Assembly (NCBI RefSeq): GCF_902809835.1 | Contig: NZ_CADDWM010000011.1 | Coordinates: 1-64,000 of the forward strand | Direction of reading: 5' to 3' | Source of the DNA: Agromyces sp. Marseille-P2726 | Lineage (GTDB): Bacteria > Actinomycetota > Actinomycetes > Actinomycetales > Microbacteriaceae | Length of the DNA stretch: 64,000 bases | Part shown: piece after piece, positions 44,564 through 53,752 of the stretch | How the letters are laid out: each line of letters starts with the position of its first letter | Numbering within the stretch: position 1 is the first letter of the stretch | The notes under the pieces: generated by a model | Seen by the model: the letters and a program-made list of their open reading frames with translations, nothing else | Told to the model about the DNA's origin: nothing | The model's database searches: none | Position numbers and translations under genes: made by a program

Positions 44564-45666
44564 CAGGCGCCCGCCCCTGCGACGGCGTTGACGGCGGCGA
44601 CGATGCGGTCGAGGTCGCCCTGGTCCAACGATGGGTGCACGGGAAGGGAGACGACCTCGCGCGCGGCTCGCTCGGTCTCGGGAAGGTCGAGCCCTGGCGC
44701 GTACGGCGCGAGCGAGGGCAGGCGGTGATTCGGAAGCGGGTAGTACACGCCGCTGCCGATGTTGTGCTCGTTCCTCAGGGCCGCGACGAAGCCGTCGCGG
44801 TCGTCGGGGACCCGGATCGTGTACTGGTGGTACACGTGCACGGCACCCGCGGCGACGGGCGGCACGACGACATGCTCGAGGTTCGCGTCGAGGAAGGCGG
44901 CGTTCGCTTGGCGCTGCGACGTCCAGTCCATGACCTTGGTCAGCTGGACCCGGCCGATCGCCGCATGGATGTCGGTCATGCGGGCGTTGAACCCGACGAC
45001 CTCGTTCTCGTACTGGCGCTCCATGCCCTGATTGCGCAGGAGCTTGACCTGGCGGACGAGCTCGGGCGTGGCACAGGACACCATGCCGCCCTCGCCGCTC
45101 GTCATGTTCTTCGTCGGATACAGGCTGAACATGGCGAACGCTCCGAAGGTGCCCACTCGGCGACCGTCGAGTTCGGCGGCGTGCGCCTGCGCGGCGTCCT
45201 CGAAGACCTGGATGCCGTGCTTCTCACCGAGCGCGGTGAGCTCGTTCATCTTCGCCGGGTGACCGTAGAGGTGCACCGGCATGACCGCACGAGTGCTGGG
45301 GGTGATCGCGGCTTCGACGGCCGCGGGATCGAGGGTGAACTGCTCGGGCTCGATGTCGACGAAGACCGGAGTCGCGCCGGTCAGCGCGACGGAGTTGCCG
45401 GTCGCCGCGAACGTGAACGACGGGACGATGACCTCGTCGCCGGGACCGATGCCGGCGGCGAGCAGGCCCAGGTGCAGTCCGGATGTCCCGGAGTTGACGG
45501 CGACGGAGGCGCGACCGCCGACCATCGCCTCAGCGAACTCAGCCTCGAACGCCGCCACCTCGGGACCTTGGGCGACCATGCCCGAGCGCATCACCCGGTC
45601 GACGGCCGCCCGCTCGTCGTCACCGATGATCGGTTTCGCGGCGGGGATGAATTCGTCATTCGCCAT
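44563..45666 (-). CDS. DegT/DnrJ/EryC1/StrS sugar aminotransferase (WlbE-like)
   Basis: 367 residues, a PLP fold-type I enzyme. PLP lysine Lys186 lies in SLYPTKNMTSGEGG; FEDAAQAH (Asp157) binds the pyridine nitrogen; NSGTSGLHLGL holds the phosphate. It transfers an amino group onto a 3- or 4-keto sugar nucleotide. With the flanking oxidoreductase and acetyltransferase, amination at C3 of a UDP-GlcNAc-derived uronic acid is inferred. It overlaps both neighbours, so the trio is tightly coupled. Confidence 0.9.
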   Translation of the reverse strand: MANDEFIPAAKPIIGDDERAAVDRVMRSGMVAQGPEVAAFEAEFAEAMVGGRASVAVNSGTSGLHLGLLAAGIGPGDEVIVPSFTFAATGNSVALTGATPVFVDIEPEQFTLDPAAVEAAITPSTRAVMPVHLYGHPAKMNELTALGEKHGIQVFEDAAQAHAAELDGRRVGTFGAFAMFSLYPTKNMTSGEGGMVSCATPELVRQVKLLRNQGMERQYENEVVGFNARMTDIHAAIGRVQLTKVMDWTSQRQANAAFLDANLEHVVVPPVAAGAVHVYHQYTIRVPDDRDGFVAALRNEHNIGSGVYYPLPNHRLPSLAPYAPGLDLPETERAAREVVSLPVHPSLDQGDLDRIVAAVNAVAGAGA

Positions 45667-46267
45667 CGTTCAACTCCATGAGTACTCCTTCGCGCTCCGC
45701 GTAGCGGGCGTTCGTTTCAGGGCAGATCCAGACTCCGTCGGACTCCACGAGGCGACGGCCGGATCGTCCGACCCACCCGATCCGTCGCGCGGGAACGCCG
45801 GCGACGAGGGCGAAGTCGGGCACGTCCCGCGTCACGACGGACCCGGCGGCGACGGTCGCCCACGCACCGATCCGCACCGGAGCGACGCACACCGCACGCG
45901 CGCCGACCGAGGCGCCCGTCGCGATCTCGACGCCGACCGGCTCCCAGTCGTGCGCGCTCTTCAGCGTGCCGTCGGGATTCACCGCGCGAGGATACGTGTC
46001 GTTGGTGAGAATCACCCCCGGGCCGATGAAGACGCCGGCGGCGAGCTTCGCCGGCTCGTAGACGAGCGCGTAGTTCTGCACCTTGCAGTTGTCTCCGAGG
46101 GAGACGCCCGTGCCGATGTAAGCCCCGCGCCCGATGACGCAGTTCTCGCCGAGAACCGCGCGTTCACGCACCTGTGCCAGGTGCCAGATGGAGCTGCCTG
46201 CGCCGATCGACGCGTCGGCGGCGACGTCGGCGGAGTCGACGACGCGCACGCCGGGACTTGGATTCAC
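45656..46267 (-). CDS. Hexapeptide-repeat sugar N-acetyltransferase (WlbB/WlbD-like)
   Basis: 203 residues from GTG 46267, with AGGAG five bases upstream. A left-handed beta-helix of [LIV]GxxxxI-type hexapeptides (SIGAGSSIWHLAQVRERAVL onwards), the loop GPGVILTNDTYPRAVNPDG and the closing GVPARRIGWVG are typical of WlbB/PglD-group acetyltransferases. It would acetylate the 3-amino group made by the aminotransferase. Longer upstream frames are antisense to the divergent gene. It is first in the minus-strand operon leading through the aminotransferase and oxidoreductase to the ABC transporter. Confidence 0.9.
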   Translation of the reverse strand: MNPSPGVRVVDSADVAADASIGAGSSIWHLAQVRERAVLGENCVIGRGAYIGTGVSLGDNCKVQNYALVYEPAKLAAGVFIGPGVILTNDTYPRAVNPDGTLKSAHDWEPVGVEIATGASVGARAVCVAPVRIGAWATVAAGSVVTRDVPDFALVAGVPARRIGWVGRSGRRLVESDGVWICPETNARYAEREGVLMELNDGE

Positions 46268-46310
46268 GTGGGCTCCTGGGGAGGGGTATGCGGACGAGGC
46301 ACTGCCGACG

Positions 46311-46316
46311 AGTCTA
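46311..46316 (-). promoter_or_regulatory. -10 hexamer of the acetyltransferase-aminotransferase-oxidoreductase operon
   Basis: TAGACT on the minus strand, about 43 bases before the GTG at 46267. It leaves room for the AGGAG ribosome-binding site, so this transcript has a leader. Confidence 0.45.
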
Positions 46317-46339
46317 ACGCGCTCTGCAAGAATGGATGC

Positions 46340-47050
46340 ATGCCGCCAACCCCCGAGCCGTCGTCCGTGGACCCGAGACGGCACGCCGCGGACACCTGGA
46401 TCGTGGTCCCGCTCTACAACGAATCCACCGTGATCGGCGACGTCGTCCGTGGCCTGCTGGCATCGTTCGACCACGTCGTGTGCATCGACGACGGCAGCAC
46501 CGACGGCAGCGCCGAGGCGGCGGCAGCGGCGGGGGCCCGGGGCCTCCCCCACCCCCTCCACCCCGGTCAGGGCGCCGCCCTGCCGACGGGGGTCTCGTAC
46601 GTCGCCCCGCAGCCCGAGGCCCGGTTCGTGGTGACCTTCGACGCCGACGGGCAGCACCGCGTCGAAGACGCGCTCGAGATGCTCGACGTGGCGGAGGCCG
46701 AGGATGTCGCGATCGTCTTCGGTTCCCGCTTCCTCGACACCCGCACCGATCCGGGCATCCTGAAGCGCATCATCCTGAAGACGGCGGTCTCCGTCACGAA
46801 CATGACGACGGGGCTCCGGCTCACCGACGCCCACAACGGCCTGCGCGTCATCCGCACCGACGCGATGCGGAGCATCGAGCTCGAGCAGGACCGGATGGCG
46901 CATGCCACCGAGATCGTCCTGAAGCTCGGTCGCACCAAGCTGCCGTGGCGCGAATACCCGGTCGAGCTGCTCTACACCGACTACTCGAAGGCGAAGGGCC
47001 AGTCAGTGCTCAACTCAGTGAACATCCTCGTCGACCTGCTGGTGCGGTGA
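46340..47050 (+). CDS. GT2 polyprenyl-phosphate glycosyltransferase-like protein
   Basis: 236 residues. A compact GT-A domain: TWIVVPLYNESTVIGDVV, VVCIDDGSTDGSAEAA, VTFDADGQHRVEDAL (DxD-type), GSRFLDTRTDPG and THNGLRV-like AHNGLRVIRTDAM. It lacks the C-terminal membrane helices usual in dolichol-phosphate-mannose-synthase-type enzymes; the next gene, DUF2304, probably supplies the membrane part. ATG 46340 is in frame; two other ATGs just upstream are out of frame. Confidence 0.88.
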   Translation: MPPTPEPSSVDPRRHAADTWIVVPLYNESTVIGDVVRGLLASFDHVVCIDDGSTDGSAEAAAAAGARGLPHPLHPGQGAALPTGVSYVAPQPEARFVVTFDADGQHRVEDALEMLDVAEAEDVAIVFGSRFLDTRTDPGILKRIILKTAVSVTNMTTGLRLTDAHNGLRVIRTDAMRSIELEQDRMAHATEIVLKLGRTKLPWREYPVELLYTDYSKAKGQSVLNSVNILVDLLVR

Positions 47051-47424
47051 GCATGATGTGGATCCAGATCCTCCTCGTCGTCGGCGTGATCCTCGCCGGG
47101 CTGTTCCTCGCTCGTCCCGCGGGCGGAGACAGCCACCTCGCCCTGCGCCGGCTCTTCATGTTCGTGTTCGTCCTCGCGGCGATCGCGTCGATCCTGTTCC
47201 CGCAGTGGCTGACCTGGCTCGCCAACCTCATCGGCGTCGGCCGAGGCGCCGACCTGCTGCTCTACGCGCTGGTGCTGGCGTTCCTCGTGACGGTCGCGAC
47301 GAACTACCGGCATCACGTGGCGATGAATCGCAAGCTCACGCTGCTGGCCCGCGAGGTCACGCTCGCCCGCGCTGCGGCCGACGACGCCGCGGCCGCACGC
47401 AGCGCCGACGGCGGCGACCGCTAG
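47047..47424 (+). CDS. DUF2304 domain-containing membrane protein
   Basis: 125 residues from GTG 47047, overlapping the GT2 stop by four bases (ATGs at 47053 and 47056 are alternatives). Three membrane helices (near 4-22, 34-52 and 69-88) with PQWLTWLANLIGVGRGADLLLY between, then a charged helix. DUF2304 proteins are the usual partner of soluble GT2 enzymes such as the preceding gene. Its TAG stop shares a CTAG palindrome with the TAG stop of the convergent gene. Confidence 0.87.
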   Translation: MSMMWIQILLVVGVILAGLFLARPAGGDSHLALRRLFMFVFVLAAIASILFPQWLTWLANLIGVGRGADLLLYALVLAFLVTVATNYRHHVAMNRKLTLLAREVTLARAAADDAAAARSADGGDR

Positions 47425-49379
47425 CCGCACGCGTCCACGCGGTAGAGCACGGCGTCTTCGCCCTCGCGATCGACCTCGACGAAGCCGGGGGTGTCGGCCA
47501 GGTCGAGCAGCCCCTCGTATCCGACGGTGCTGTCGAAGTGCAGCTCGTCGGCCGCGTCCCGGAAGTACGTGCCGAAATCGAGGACCCACCGCACATCGAG
47601 GTCGCGCACGGCGTCGCAGACCGCGGCATCCGACCCTGCTTCGTTCAGCTGCGTGTTCACGACCGTGCGCTCGGGGAGGTAAGCGGTGTTGAAGTGCGGA
47701 TTGAGCACGTGCTGGCCGACGAGCGCGTAGGCGAGGCTGCTTCCGGTCCAGGGGTTGCCCGCCGCGACGCCCTCGAGGCCCGTCGTCTCGGGGAGGCGCT
47801 CGATGAGCGCGAGCTCGTCGGCGGTGATGATGGGCGAGAACTCGTTCAACTCGTAGACGGCCCGCGCGTTCGCGACGGCTGAGCCCACCGCGGGCGCCTG
47901 CAGTCCGCCCACGGCGACGACGGCCACGACCGCGCCCACGATCGGAGCCGGTCGCACACGCGCCAGCGCGGGGACCCGAGCGATCCACTCCCGCAGCCGC
48001 TCCCAGACGAAGAGCCCGCCGGTGATCGCTGCCGGGAGGGCCAGCACCATGAACAGGGAGGCGAGGCGGGGCGGGTCCTTGTAGAACACCCCGAGCAGGA
48101 TGTTCCGCAGGTCGGACACCGGCAGGACGACGGCGGCGTAGTAGAGCAGCGCCCCGACGAGCCACATGCCGGCGACCCAGCGCCGCCCTGGCCGAAGCGC
48201 CGAGCGGATGACTCCGACGACGACGAGGATCGCCAGTCCCAGCGCGGGCGGCCCATCGTCGATGGAGAACAGCAGCACGTCGTATGCGCCTTCGGCCAGG
48301 TCGCCCTCGGGACCCCACGGCGCGGTGTACCCGATCGCACCGGCCTGGCGCCACACCACGGCGAGCGCGGCGAGGGCCGCGAGCGCGAGGGCGACGATCG
48401 TGATGCGCTGCGTCGTGCGCCGGGTGCGACGGAACAGCCCGATGACCGCGGATGCGGCGACCGGAAGTGCGGCGGCGACGAGCCCGAACACGACCGAGGG
48501 CTGCGCCAGGCCCATCGCGGCGATGACCGCCACGAGCAGCAGGATCCTCGTCGCCAGCGGCAGCCCGAGCGATCCCGCCTTGCCGAGCACGGAGACGACG
48601 AGCGCGATGGCGAGGGGCAGGAACGCGACGGCGAGGAAGAACGGGAACAGCACCCCGAACGTGAGCGGGAGCAGTGGGAACCACGGAAGCAGCGCGCTCA
48701 GCACCGCGGCGATCCAGAGCGCTGACGGATGCCGCGGAGCGACCACCCGCGCCAGCACCAGCACTCCGCCCGGCCACACGAGCCCCGAGACCACGAGGCT
48801 GACCGCATTCGCCGCGGCCGGGAGGCTGCCACCCGCGCTCGACACGACGAGCGCGGTCAGGTCGTGCCACGCGGCCGGATAGACGCCGGTGCCGCCCGTG
48901 ACGCCGCTGATGGCGAACGACGAGGCGTTCCCGGTGTCGAGGATGTAGCGCACCGCACCGAGGTGGAACCCGTTGTCGAACGTCTGCGAGATCGCGTCGG
49001 GCGCGCCGAGGCTGATCATCACCTGCACCGCGATCGTCAGCGCGGCCAGTGCCCACGCGCCGATGAGGTGCCAGGCGGGCTGGGCTTCACCGCTCGCGCG
49101 TCTCGCCGGGAACCGCCAGCGACGGCGCAGCAGCAGTCGGATGGCGAGGAGCACGATCACCACGACCGCGACGGCCGCGGCGACCGAGAGGGTCGACCAC
49201 GGGATGCCGATCGCGCCGTACGCGATGGCGAGCACCCCGAAGAAGGCGACCGAGAGGGGGGCCGAGCCCGCGAGCAGCACGAGCCCTCGTACGTCGACGA
49301 GCCAGAGCACGAGGGCGCCGGGCAGTACGAGCCAGGCGATCGTCGTGAGCAGTGCTGGAACCAGTTCGAGCCAGCTCAT
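47421..49379 (-). CDS. Large polytopic membrane protein, DUF6541/GT-C-like
   Basis: 652 residues with about 13-14 membrane helices up to residue 490, then a soluble extracytoplasmic C-terminal domain of about 150 residues. The first large loop has SQTFDNGFHLGAVRYILDTG and TGVYPAAWHDLTALV, the arrangement seen in DUF6541 proteins, which resemble GT-C transferases using polyprenyl-phosphate sugars. The neighbouring GT2/DUF2304 pair could supply such a donor. It overlaps galE2 by ATGA and the DUF2304 gene at CTAG. Catalytic residues not confirmed. Confidence 0.8.
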   Translation of the reverse strand: MSWLELVPALLTTIAWLVLPGALVLWLVDVRGLVLLAGSAPLSVAFFGVLAIAYGAIGIPWSTLSVAAAVAVVVIVLLAIRLLLRRRWRFPARRASGEAQPAWHLIGAWALAALTIAVQVMISLGAPDAISQTFDNGFHLGAVRYILDTGNASSFAISGVTGGTGVYPAAWHDLTALVVSSAGGSLPAAANAVSLVVSGLVWPGGVLVLARVVAPRHPSALWIAAVLSALLPWFPLLPLTFGVLFPFFLAVAFLPLAIALVVSVLGKAGSLGLPLATRILLLVAVIAAMGLAQPSVVFGLVAAALPVAASAVIGLFRRTRRTTQRITIVALALAALAALAVVWRQAGAIGYTAPWGPEGDLAEGAYDVLLFSIDDGPPALGLAILVVVGVIRSALRPGRRWVAGMWLVGALLYYAAVVLPVSDLRNILLGVFYKDPPRLASLFMVLALPAAITGGLFVWERLREWIARVPALARVRPAPIVGAVVAVVAVGGLQAPAVGSAVANARAVYELNEFSPIITADELALIERLPETTGLEGVAAGNPWTGSSLAYALVGQHVLNPHFNTAYLPERTVVNTQLNEAGSDAAVCDAVRDLDVRWVLDFGTYFRDAADELHFDSTVGYEGLLDLADTPGFVEVDREGEDAVLYRVDACG

Positions 49380-50356
49380 GCCGACGGCCCGTGGTCGCGG
49401 GCGTGCCGGTGCGCCTCCCAGGCCGACGCGATGATGCTCCGAAGGTCGTGCTCGGCTCGCCAGCCGAGCTCCGCCGTGATGCGTTCGGTTCGTGCGACCA
49501 CGGCCGCCGGGTCACCGGCGCGCCGCGCGATGACCTCGGTCTCGAAGCGGCGACCGGTGACGTCGGCGACCATGTCGAGGAGCTCGAAGACCGATGTTCC
49601 GACTCCGGTGCCGACGTTGAAGACTCGATGGCTGCCGGGTTCGCCCGCCTGGTCGAGGGCGGCGATGTGCGCGTGAGCCAGATCGACCACGTGCACGTAG
49701 TCGCGAACGCCCGAACCGTCGGGCGTCTCGAAGTCGTCGCCGAACACGACGGGTGGCAGTCCGCGCTCGATGCGATCGAGCACGATCGTCACCAGGTTCA
49801 GCGTCTCGGGGTCGCCGAGGTCGGGCCATCCGGCGCCGGCGACGTTGAAGTAGCGCAGGCTCACGGCGCTGAACGACTGCGCCCTGACGGCGTCGTCGAG
49901 CATCCATTCGCCGATCAGCTTGGTGCGCCCGTACGGGTTGATGGGACGGGTCGGCGAGAGCTCGGTGACGAACGATTCCTCGGGCGATCCGTAGACCGCT
50001 GCCGACGACGAGAACACGAACCGTTCGACCGCGGTGCCCTCCAGCGCGGCGAGCACCGCGGCGAGGCCGCCGACGTTCTGCTCGTAGTACCAGACGGGTC
50101 GGGCGAGCGACTCGTCGACGCGCTTGCGCGCAGCGAAGTGGATGACGGCTTCGACGCCCTCATCGATGATGAGCGTGCGGAGCTGCTCGGCCGATCCCGG
50201 TGCCAGGAGGTCGAGGCGGCGGACGACGGCGTCACGGTTCCGGCCCGGGTCGGGCTCCCGTGCATCGACGACGACGACCCGTTCCCCCCGCTCCTGCAGG
50301 GTTCGCACGACGTGAGCGCCGATGTACCCCGCTCCGCCGGTCACGAGCGTCGCCAT
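49376..50356 (-). CDS. galE: UDP-glucose 4-epimerase, second copy
   Basis: 326 residues. TGGAGYIG at 6-13, SSSAAVYG near 117-124, and Tyr142/Lys146 in PYGRTKLIGE. It has the same length and order of motifs as the copy at 16181 but differs in the substrate region (ARKRVDESLARPVWYYEQN), so the two may have different substrates, for example UDP-GlcNAc. GAGG seven bases before the ATG fits a ribosome-binding site. It is in the same operon as the DUF6541-like gene. Confidence 0.9.
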   Translation of the reverse strand: MATLVTGGAGYIGAHVVRTLQERGERVVVVDAREPDPGRNRDAVVRRLDLLAPGSAEQLRTLIIDEGVEAVIHFAARKRVDESLARPVWYYEQNVGGLAAVLAALEGTAVERFVFSSSAAVYGSPEESFVTELSPTRPINPYGRTKLIGEWMLDDAVRAQSFSAVSLRYFNVAGAGWPDLGDPETLNLVTIVLDRIERGLPPVVFGDDFETPDGSGVRDYVHVVDLAHAHIAALDQAGEPGSHRVFNVGTGVGTSVFELLDMVADVTGRRFETEVIARRAGDPAAVVARTERITAELGWRAEHDLRSIIASAWEAHRHARDHGPSA

Positions 50357-50470
50357 TCGAGTACCTCAACTTCCCGCACCGACCTTCCGCGGCATCCGTC
50401 GAATGGAGTCCGCCGGGATCGGGCCGAAGTCGATCCTAGCGAGTACGGGGCACTGCCCCAGGCCGCCCGC

Positions 50471-52822
50471 TCACGAGATCAGCCGCATGCCCGACCAGCC
50501 CGACCCGACCTGCCGGGGCACGCCCCATCCGCCCGCGCCGTTGCCCGGGTAGAGCAGGAGCGACCCGTCGGTGGCTCGCGCCAGCACGTCGGCCCTGAGG
50601 TCGCCGTCGAAGTCGCCCGGGCTGAACACGTGATCGAGGCCGAGCCAACCCTGTCCGATCCTCCTCGCTTCGAGGAGCGTGCCGGCGCCGTCGCCCCGAT
50701 ACAGCAGGAGGTTGCCCTGGGCGTCGACCGCCATGATGTCGCTTCGACGGTCGCCGTCGAAGTCGCCCGGGCTGAACACCGCGCGCATGGCCGCCCAGCC
50801 ATGGCCGATCTGCACCCGTCCCGCGAACCCGCCGGCACCGTCACCGGGATACAGCCACAGCGCACCGCTCCCGTCGCGACCGACCACGTCGACGGACCGA
50901 TCGCCGTCGAGGTCACCGGGGCTGAACACCGCGGTGAACACGTTCCAGCCGTTGCCCGACCTCACGGGCGCGGCGAAGCCGCCCGACCCGTTGCTCGGAA
51001 GGCGCCAGAGGTCGCCGGCGCCGTCGCGCACGAAGACATCTCGCAGTCCGTTCCGATCGAAGTCGCCGCCACCGAAGACCGCGTCGGGCGCGGCGACCCC
51101 GAGGTCCAGCCGCTCGATCGCCGACCAGCCGCCACGCCCGTCGGTCGCATAGAGCCACGAGCTGCCATCGTTCCCGACCGCGACCACGTCGGACGATCCG
51201 TTCCCGGTGAGGTCGCCGATCCCCGCCGTGGGCGCGAATCGACCGGATGCCACGGCGCCGGCACCGATCACCAGTCGAGCGCCGCCCCAACCGGCGCCGA
51301 CCAGCCTCCCAGCCATGAGCCCGCCCGCGCCGGTTCCCGGGTACAGCCACATTCGCGCGCCGCTGTCGACGGCGAGGAGATCGGCGGTGCCGTTGCCGGC
51401 GCAGTCGCCCCGCGACAGCACGGCCGTCATGCCGTTCCAGCCGTTGCCGATCTGCACCGGCACGCCCCATCCCGCGCGACCGTCGCCGGGATACAGCAGG
51501 AGCTGGCCGGACGGCTGCCGCGCGACCACGTCGGGCCTTCGGTCCCCGTTGAAATCGACACCGCCGACGAGGGCGCTGAACCCGGCCCATCCGTTGCCGA
51601 TCGCCCTCGCGGGCGCGAACTGCCCGAGGCCGTTGCCCGCGAGGAGCTGCAGGTCGCCGGCCGCATCCCGAACGATGATGTCGTTCGTGCCGTCGGTGTT
51701 GAAGTCGCCCGCGCCGATCACGGCCGTCGCCGTGCCGAATCCGTCGCCGATCTTCGCGGAGCTCGTGAACCTCCCGAGGCCGTCGGTGCGGTAGATCCAG
51801 AGCGTCCCGGCGCTGTCCAGTGCGAGCACATCGCGGTTGCCGTCGCCGTCGAGGTCGCCCGCGCCGTCGACATGGCGCATCCCACCCCACCCGACGCCCG
51901 TCTGGTAGGGAGGCGCCCAGCTCCCCTGCCCATCGCCGGGGTAGACGGTGAAGTCGCCGTTCCATCCGACGGCGTAGACGGCCGGCCCCGTGTTCACCGG
52001 TCGCACCACGGATGCCGTACGCGTCGATCCGAACCAGTCTGTGAACATGCGCCAGAAGTTGCGGTTCCCGTAGCTCGAGCACGCGTCGCCCGTGCCGTAG
52101 AGATTGGCGAGCGCGGCCGCGTTCGGCCGGTACGGCGTGTAGATGTAGAGGCCGGCGGTGGCCTGGTTCGCGATGTACACCTGCGAGGTGCCGCAGGCGG
52201 TGTTCGGATGCCAGGGGATCGTGTTGGTGCGCCCGGCCTGGTAGGCGCGGATGGAGGGATTGGCACGATACTTCCTGAACTGCCAGGCCGCGTTGTACAG
52301 CTGGTTGAAGAACCCGTAGTAGAGCGTGTCGCAGGCGGCGGTGTCGGGACAGCCGTACCCGGCGGCGGAGCGGTATTGTCGTTCGGCCGGCGTCGCGTCG
52401 CTGACGAGGCCCTGCTCCTTCTCGAGGAGCACGATCAGCGCCTGCGGATTGATCCCGCATGCCACGGCCACGTTCGCGATGATCTGCGCGGCCGTCTCGC
52501 TCGGCTGCCCGGTGTACGGCGCGCAGCCCTCGGATCGGGCGGGCTGGCTCTGCGTCGCCTGCCGGTAGTCCTTGAGGCAGACGTACCCGCTGCTGCAGGT
52601 GGGAACTCGTGCGTTCAGGAAGCTCTGGACCTGGGACGCCGTCATCGTGGAGCTGTTGTAGAAGACCTCATCGGCGATGATCATGCCGGGGTCGAAATCC
52701 TTCGGGTCCGCGGCGTTCGCCGTGATCGTCGGCGCGACCGTCGCCGACTGGCCGAACTGCACGCCGGTCACGACGAGCGCTGCAGCGAGCACCGTCACGA
52801 TCCATCGTCGCCGACCATTCAC
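50471..52822 (-). CDS. Secreted FG-GAP repeat protein with lysozyme-like N-terminal region
   Basis: 783 residues. A signal peptide (basic start, hydrophobic 8-23) with cleavage probably in the QSATVA-TANAADP region. Residues about 43-270 form a cysteine-rich domain (FDPGMIIADEVFYNSSTMTA, LLEKEQGLV with Glu134/Glu136, YGCPDTAACDTLYYGFFNQ) resembling the lysozyme-like domains of secreted actinobacterial proteins. Residues about 285-783 hold nine FG-GAP/VCBS-type beta-propeller repeats of about 52 residues, each with an acidic loop such as GDFDGDRRSD. It could bind or cut wall glycan. Separate transcription unit; no sortase signal seen. Confidence 0.85.
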   Translation of the reverse strand: MNGRRRWIVTVLAAALVVTGVQFGQSATVAPTITANAADPKDFDPGMIIADEVFYNSSTMTASQVQSFLNARVPTCSSGYVCLKDYRQATQSQPARSEGCAPYTGQPSETAAQIIANVAVACGINPQALIVLLEKEQGLVSDATPAERQYRSAAGYGCPDTAACDTLYYGFFNQLYNAAWQFRKYRANPSIRAYQAGRTNTIPWHPNTACGTSQVYIANQATAGLYIYTPYRPNAAALANLYGTGDACSSYGNRNFWRMFTDWFGSTRTASVVRPVNTGPAVYAVGWNGDFTVYPGDGQGSWAPPYQTGVGWGGMRHVDGAGDLDGDGNRDVLALDSAGTLWIYRTDGLGRFTSSAKIGDGFGTATAVIGAGDFNTDGTNDIIVRDAAGDLQLLAGNGLGQFAPARAIGNGWAGFSALVGGVDFNGDRRPDVVARQPSGQLLLYPGDGRAGWGVPVQIGNGWNGMTAVLSRGDCAGNGTADLLAVDSGARMWLYPGTGAGGLMAGRLVGAGWGGARLVIGAGAVASGRFAPTAGIGDLTGNGSSDVVAVGNDGSSWLYATDGRGGWSAIERLDLGVAAPDAVFGGGDFDRNGLRDVFVRDGAGDLWRLPSNGSGGFAAPVRSGNGWNVFTAVFSPGDLDGDRSVDVVGRDGSGALWLYPGDGAGGFAGRVQIGHGWAAMRAVFSPGDFDGDRRSDIMAVDAQGNLLLYRGDGAGTLLEARRIGQGWLGLDHVFSPGDFDGDLRADVLARATDGSLLLYPGNGAGGWGVPRQVGSGWSGMRLIS

Positions 52823-52903
52823 GAGCTACCCCCCGGTGCGCCGCGGCGACGGCGCCGCGGCGACACCAGAGTAGGGGTGCTCGACGCACAGTCGGCGATT
52901 GAC

Positions 52904-53752
52904 TCACGGCGTGGCGTCGTGCTGGGGGATCGGGCCTCCCCGGGCGATCAACCGACGATAGGCGGCCTTCCGCACCGGTTCCGGGACGAATCGGTAGACA
53001 CCCCGGACCGTCACGTTGCGCACCAGCTGCCAGCGCGAGGTGAAGCCGATCCGGCGCATGGCCCGCTGCAGGTCGAGCTCGCTCCGCCACTGCGCGAGCC
53101 CTCCGCGCCTCGCGTACGCGCCCGCTCCGACCCGGTACATCACGAGCGGCTCGGCGAGGGTGCCGACCCTGGCGCCGGCATCGATCATGCGCGCGAACAG
53201 CCAGTAGTCCTCCATCAGTCCGAGGGGCTGGTACCCGCCGGCCCGCTCCACCGCCGATCGGCGATAGACCACCGTCGGATGGCTGAAGGGATCGTGGAAC
53301 CGCGCGTACCGCACGATGTCGTCGTGCTCGGTGCGGGGCACGCGGCGACCCACGATCGAGCCCACGTCGTCGAGGAACTCGAACATGCCGGTGCCCACCA
53401 GCTCCAGCCCGTCCTCCACGAGCGGTACCTGCTTCGCGAAGCGCTCGGGGAGCGAGATGTCATCCGCGTCCATGCGGGCGACGATGTCGTGGTCGCTTCG
53501 AGCGAGCCCCTCCGTGAGGGCGCGGGCCAGTCCCACGTTCTCCTCGATGCGGTGGTGCACCATCGGCACGGGCGACTCCCGCACCGCGTCCTCGAGGGCC
53601 GACGCGAGCTCAGGACCGACCGGCCCGTCCTGCACGAGGACGACCTGGTCGGGCCGGCGGGTCTGTCCTGCGACGCTCGATGTGAAGGCCTTGCGGAAGT
53701 GGGCCGCGTCGTCGCCGCGATACACGGGCATCAGCAGGGTGAACGACTCCAT
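52904..53752 (-). CDS. Glycosyltransferase family 2 (rhamnosyl/galactosyl type)
   Basis: 282 residues. GT-A domain: FTLLMPVYRGDDAAHFRKAF, DQVVLVQDGPVGPEL, the DxD-type HDIVARMDADDISLPERF, and YQPLGLMEDYWLFARMI with the catalytic-base region. This matches small WfeV/WcaA-type GT2 enzymes. ATG 53752 overlaps the upstream stop by one base; GTG 53755 is one codon earlier. Acceptor and donor unknown. Confidence 0.9.
   Translation of the reverse strand: MESFTLLMPVYRGDDAAHFRKAFTSSVAGQTRRPDQVVLVQDGPVGPELASALEDAVRESPVPMVHHRIEENVGLARALTEGLARSDHDIVARMDADDISLPERFAKQVPLVEDGLELVGTGMFEFLDDVGSIVGRRVPRTEHDDIVRYARFHDPFSHPTVVYRRSAVERAGGYQPLGLMEDYWLFARMIDAGARVGTLAEPLVMYRVGAGAYARRGGLAQWRSELDLQRAMRRIGFTSRWQLVRNVTVRGVYRFVPEPVRKAAYRRLIARGGPIPQHDATP

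Noticed and set aside
50446-50460. Terminator hairpin after the FG-GAP gene
   Set aside because: GGGGCACTGCCCC can form only a 5-base stem with a 3-base loop and has no U-run, so I could not support it.
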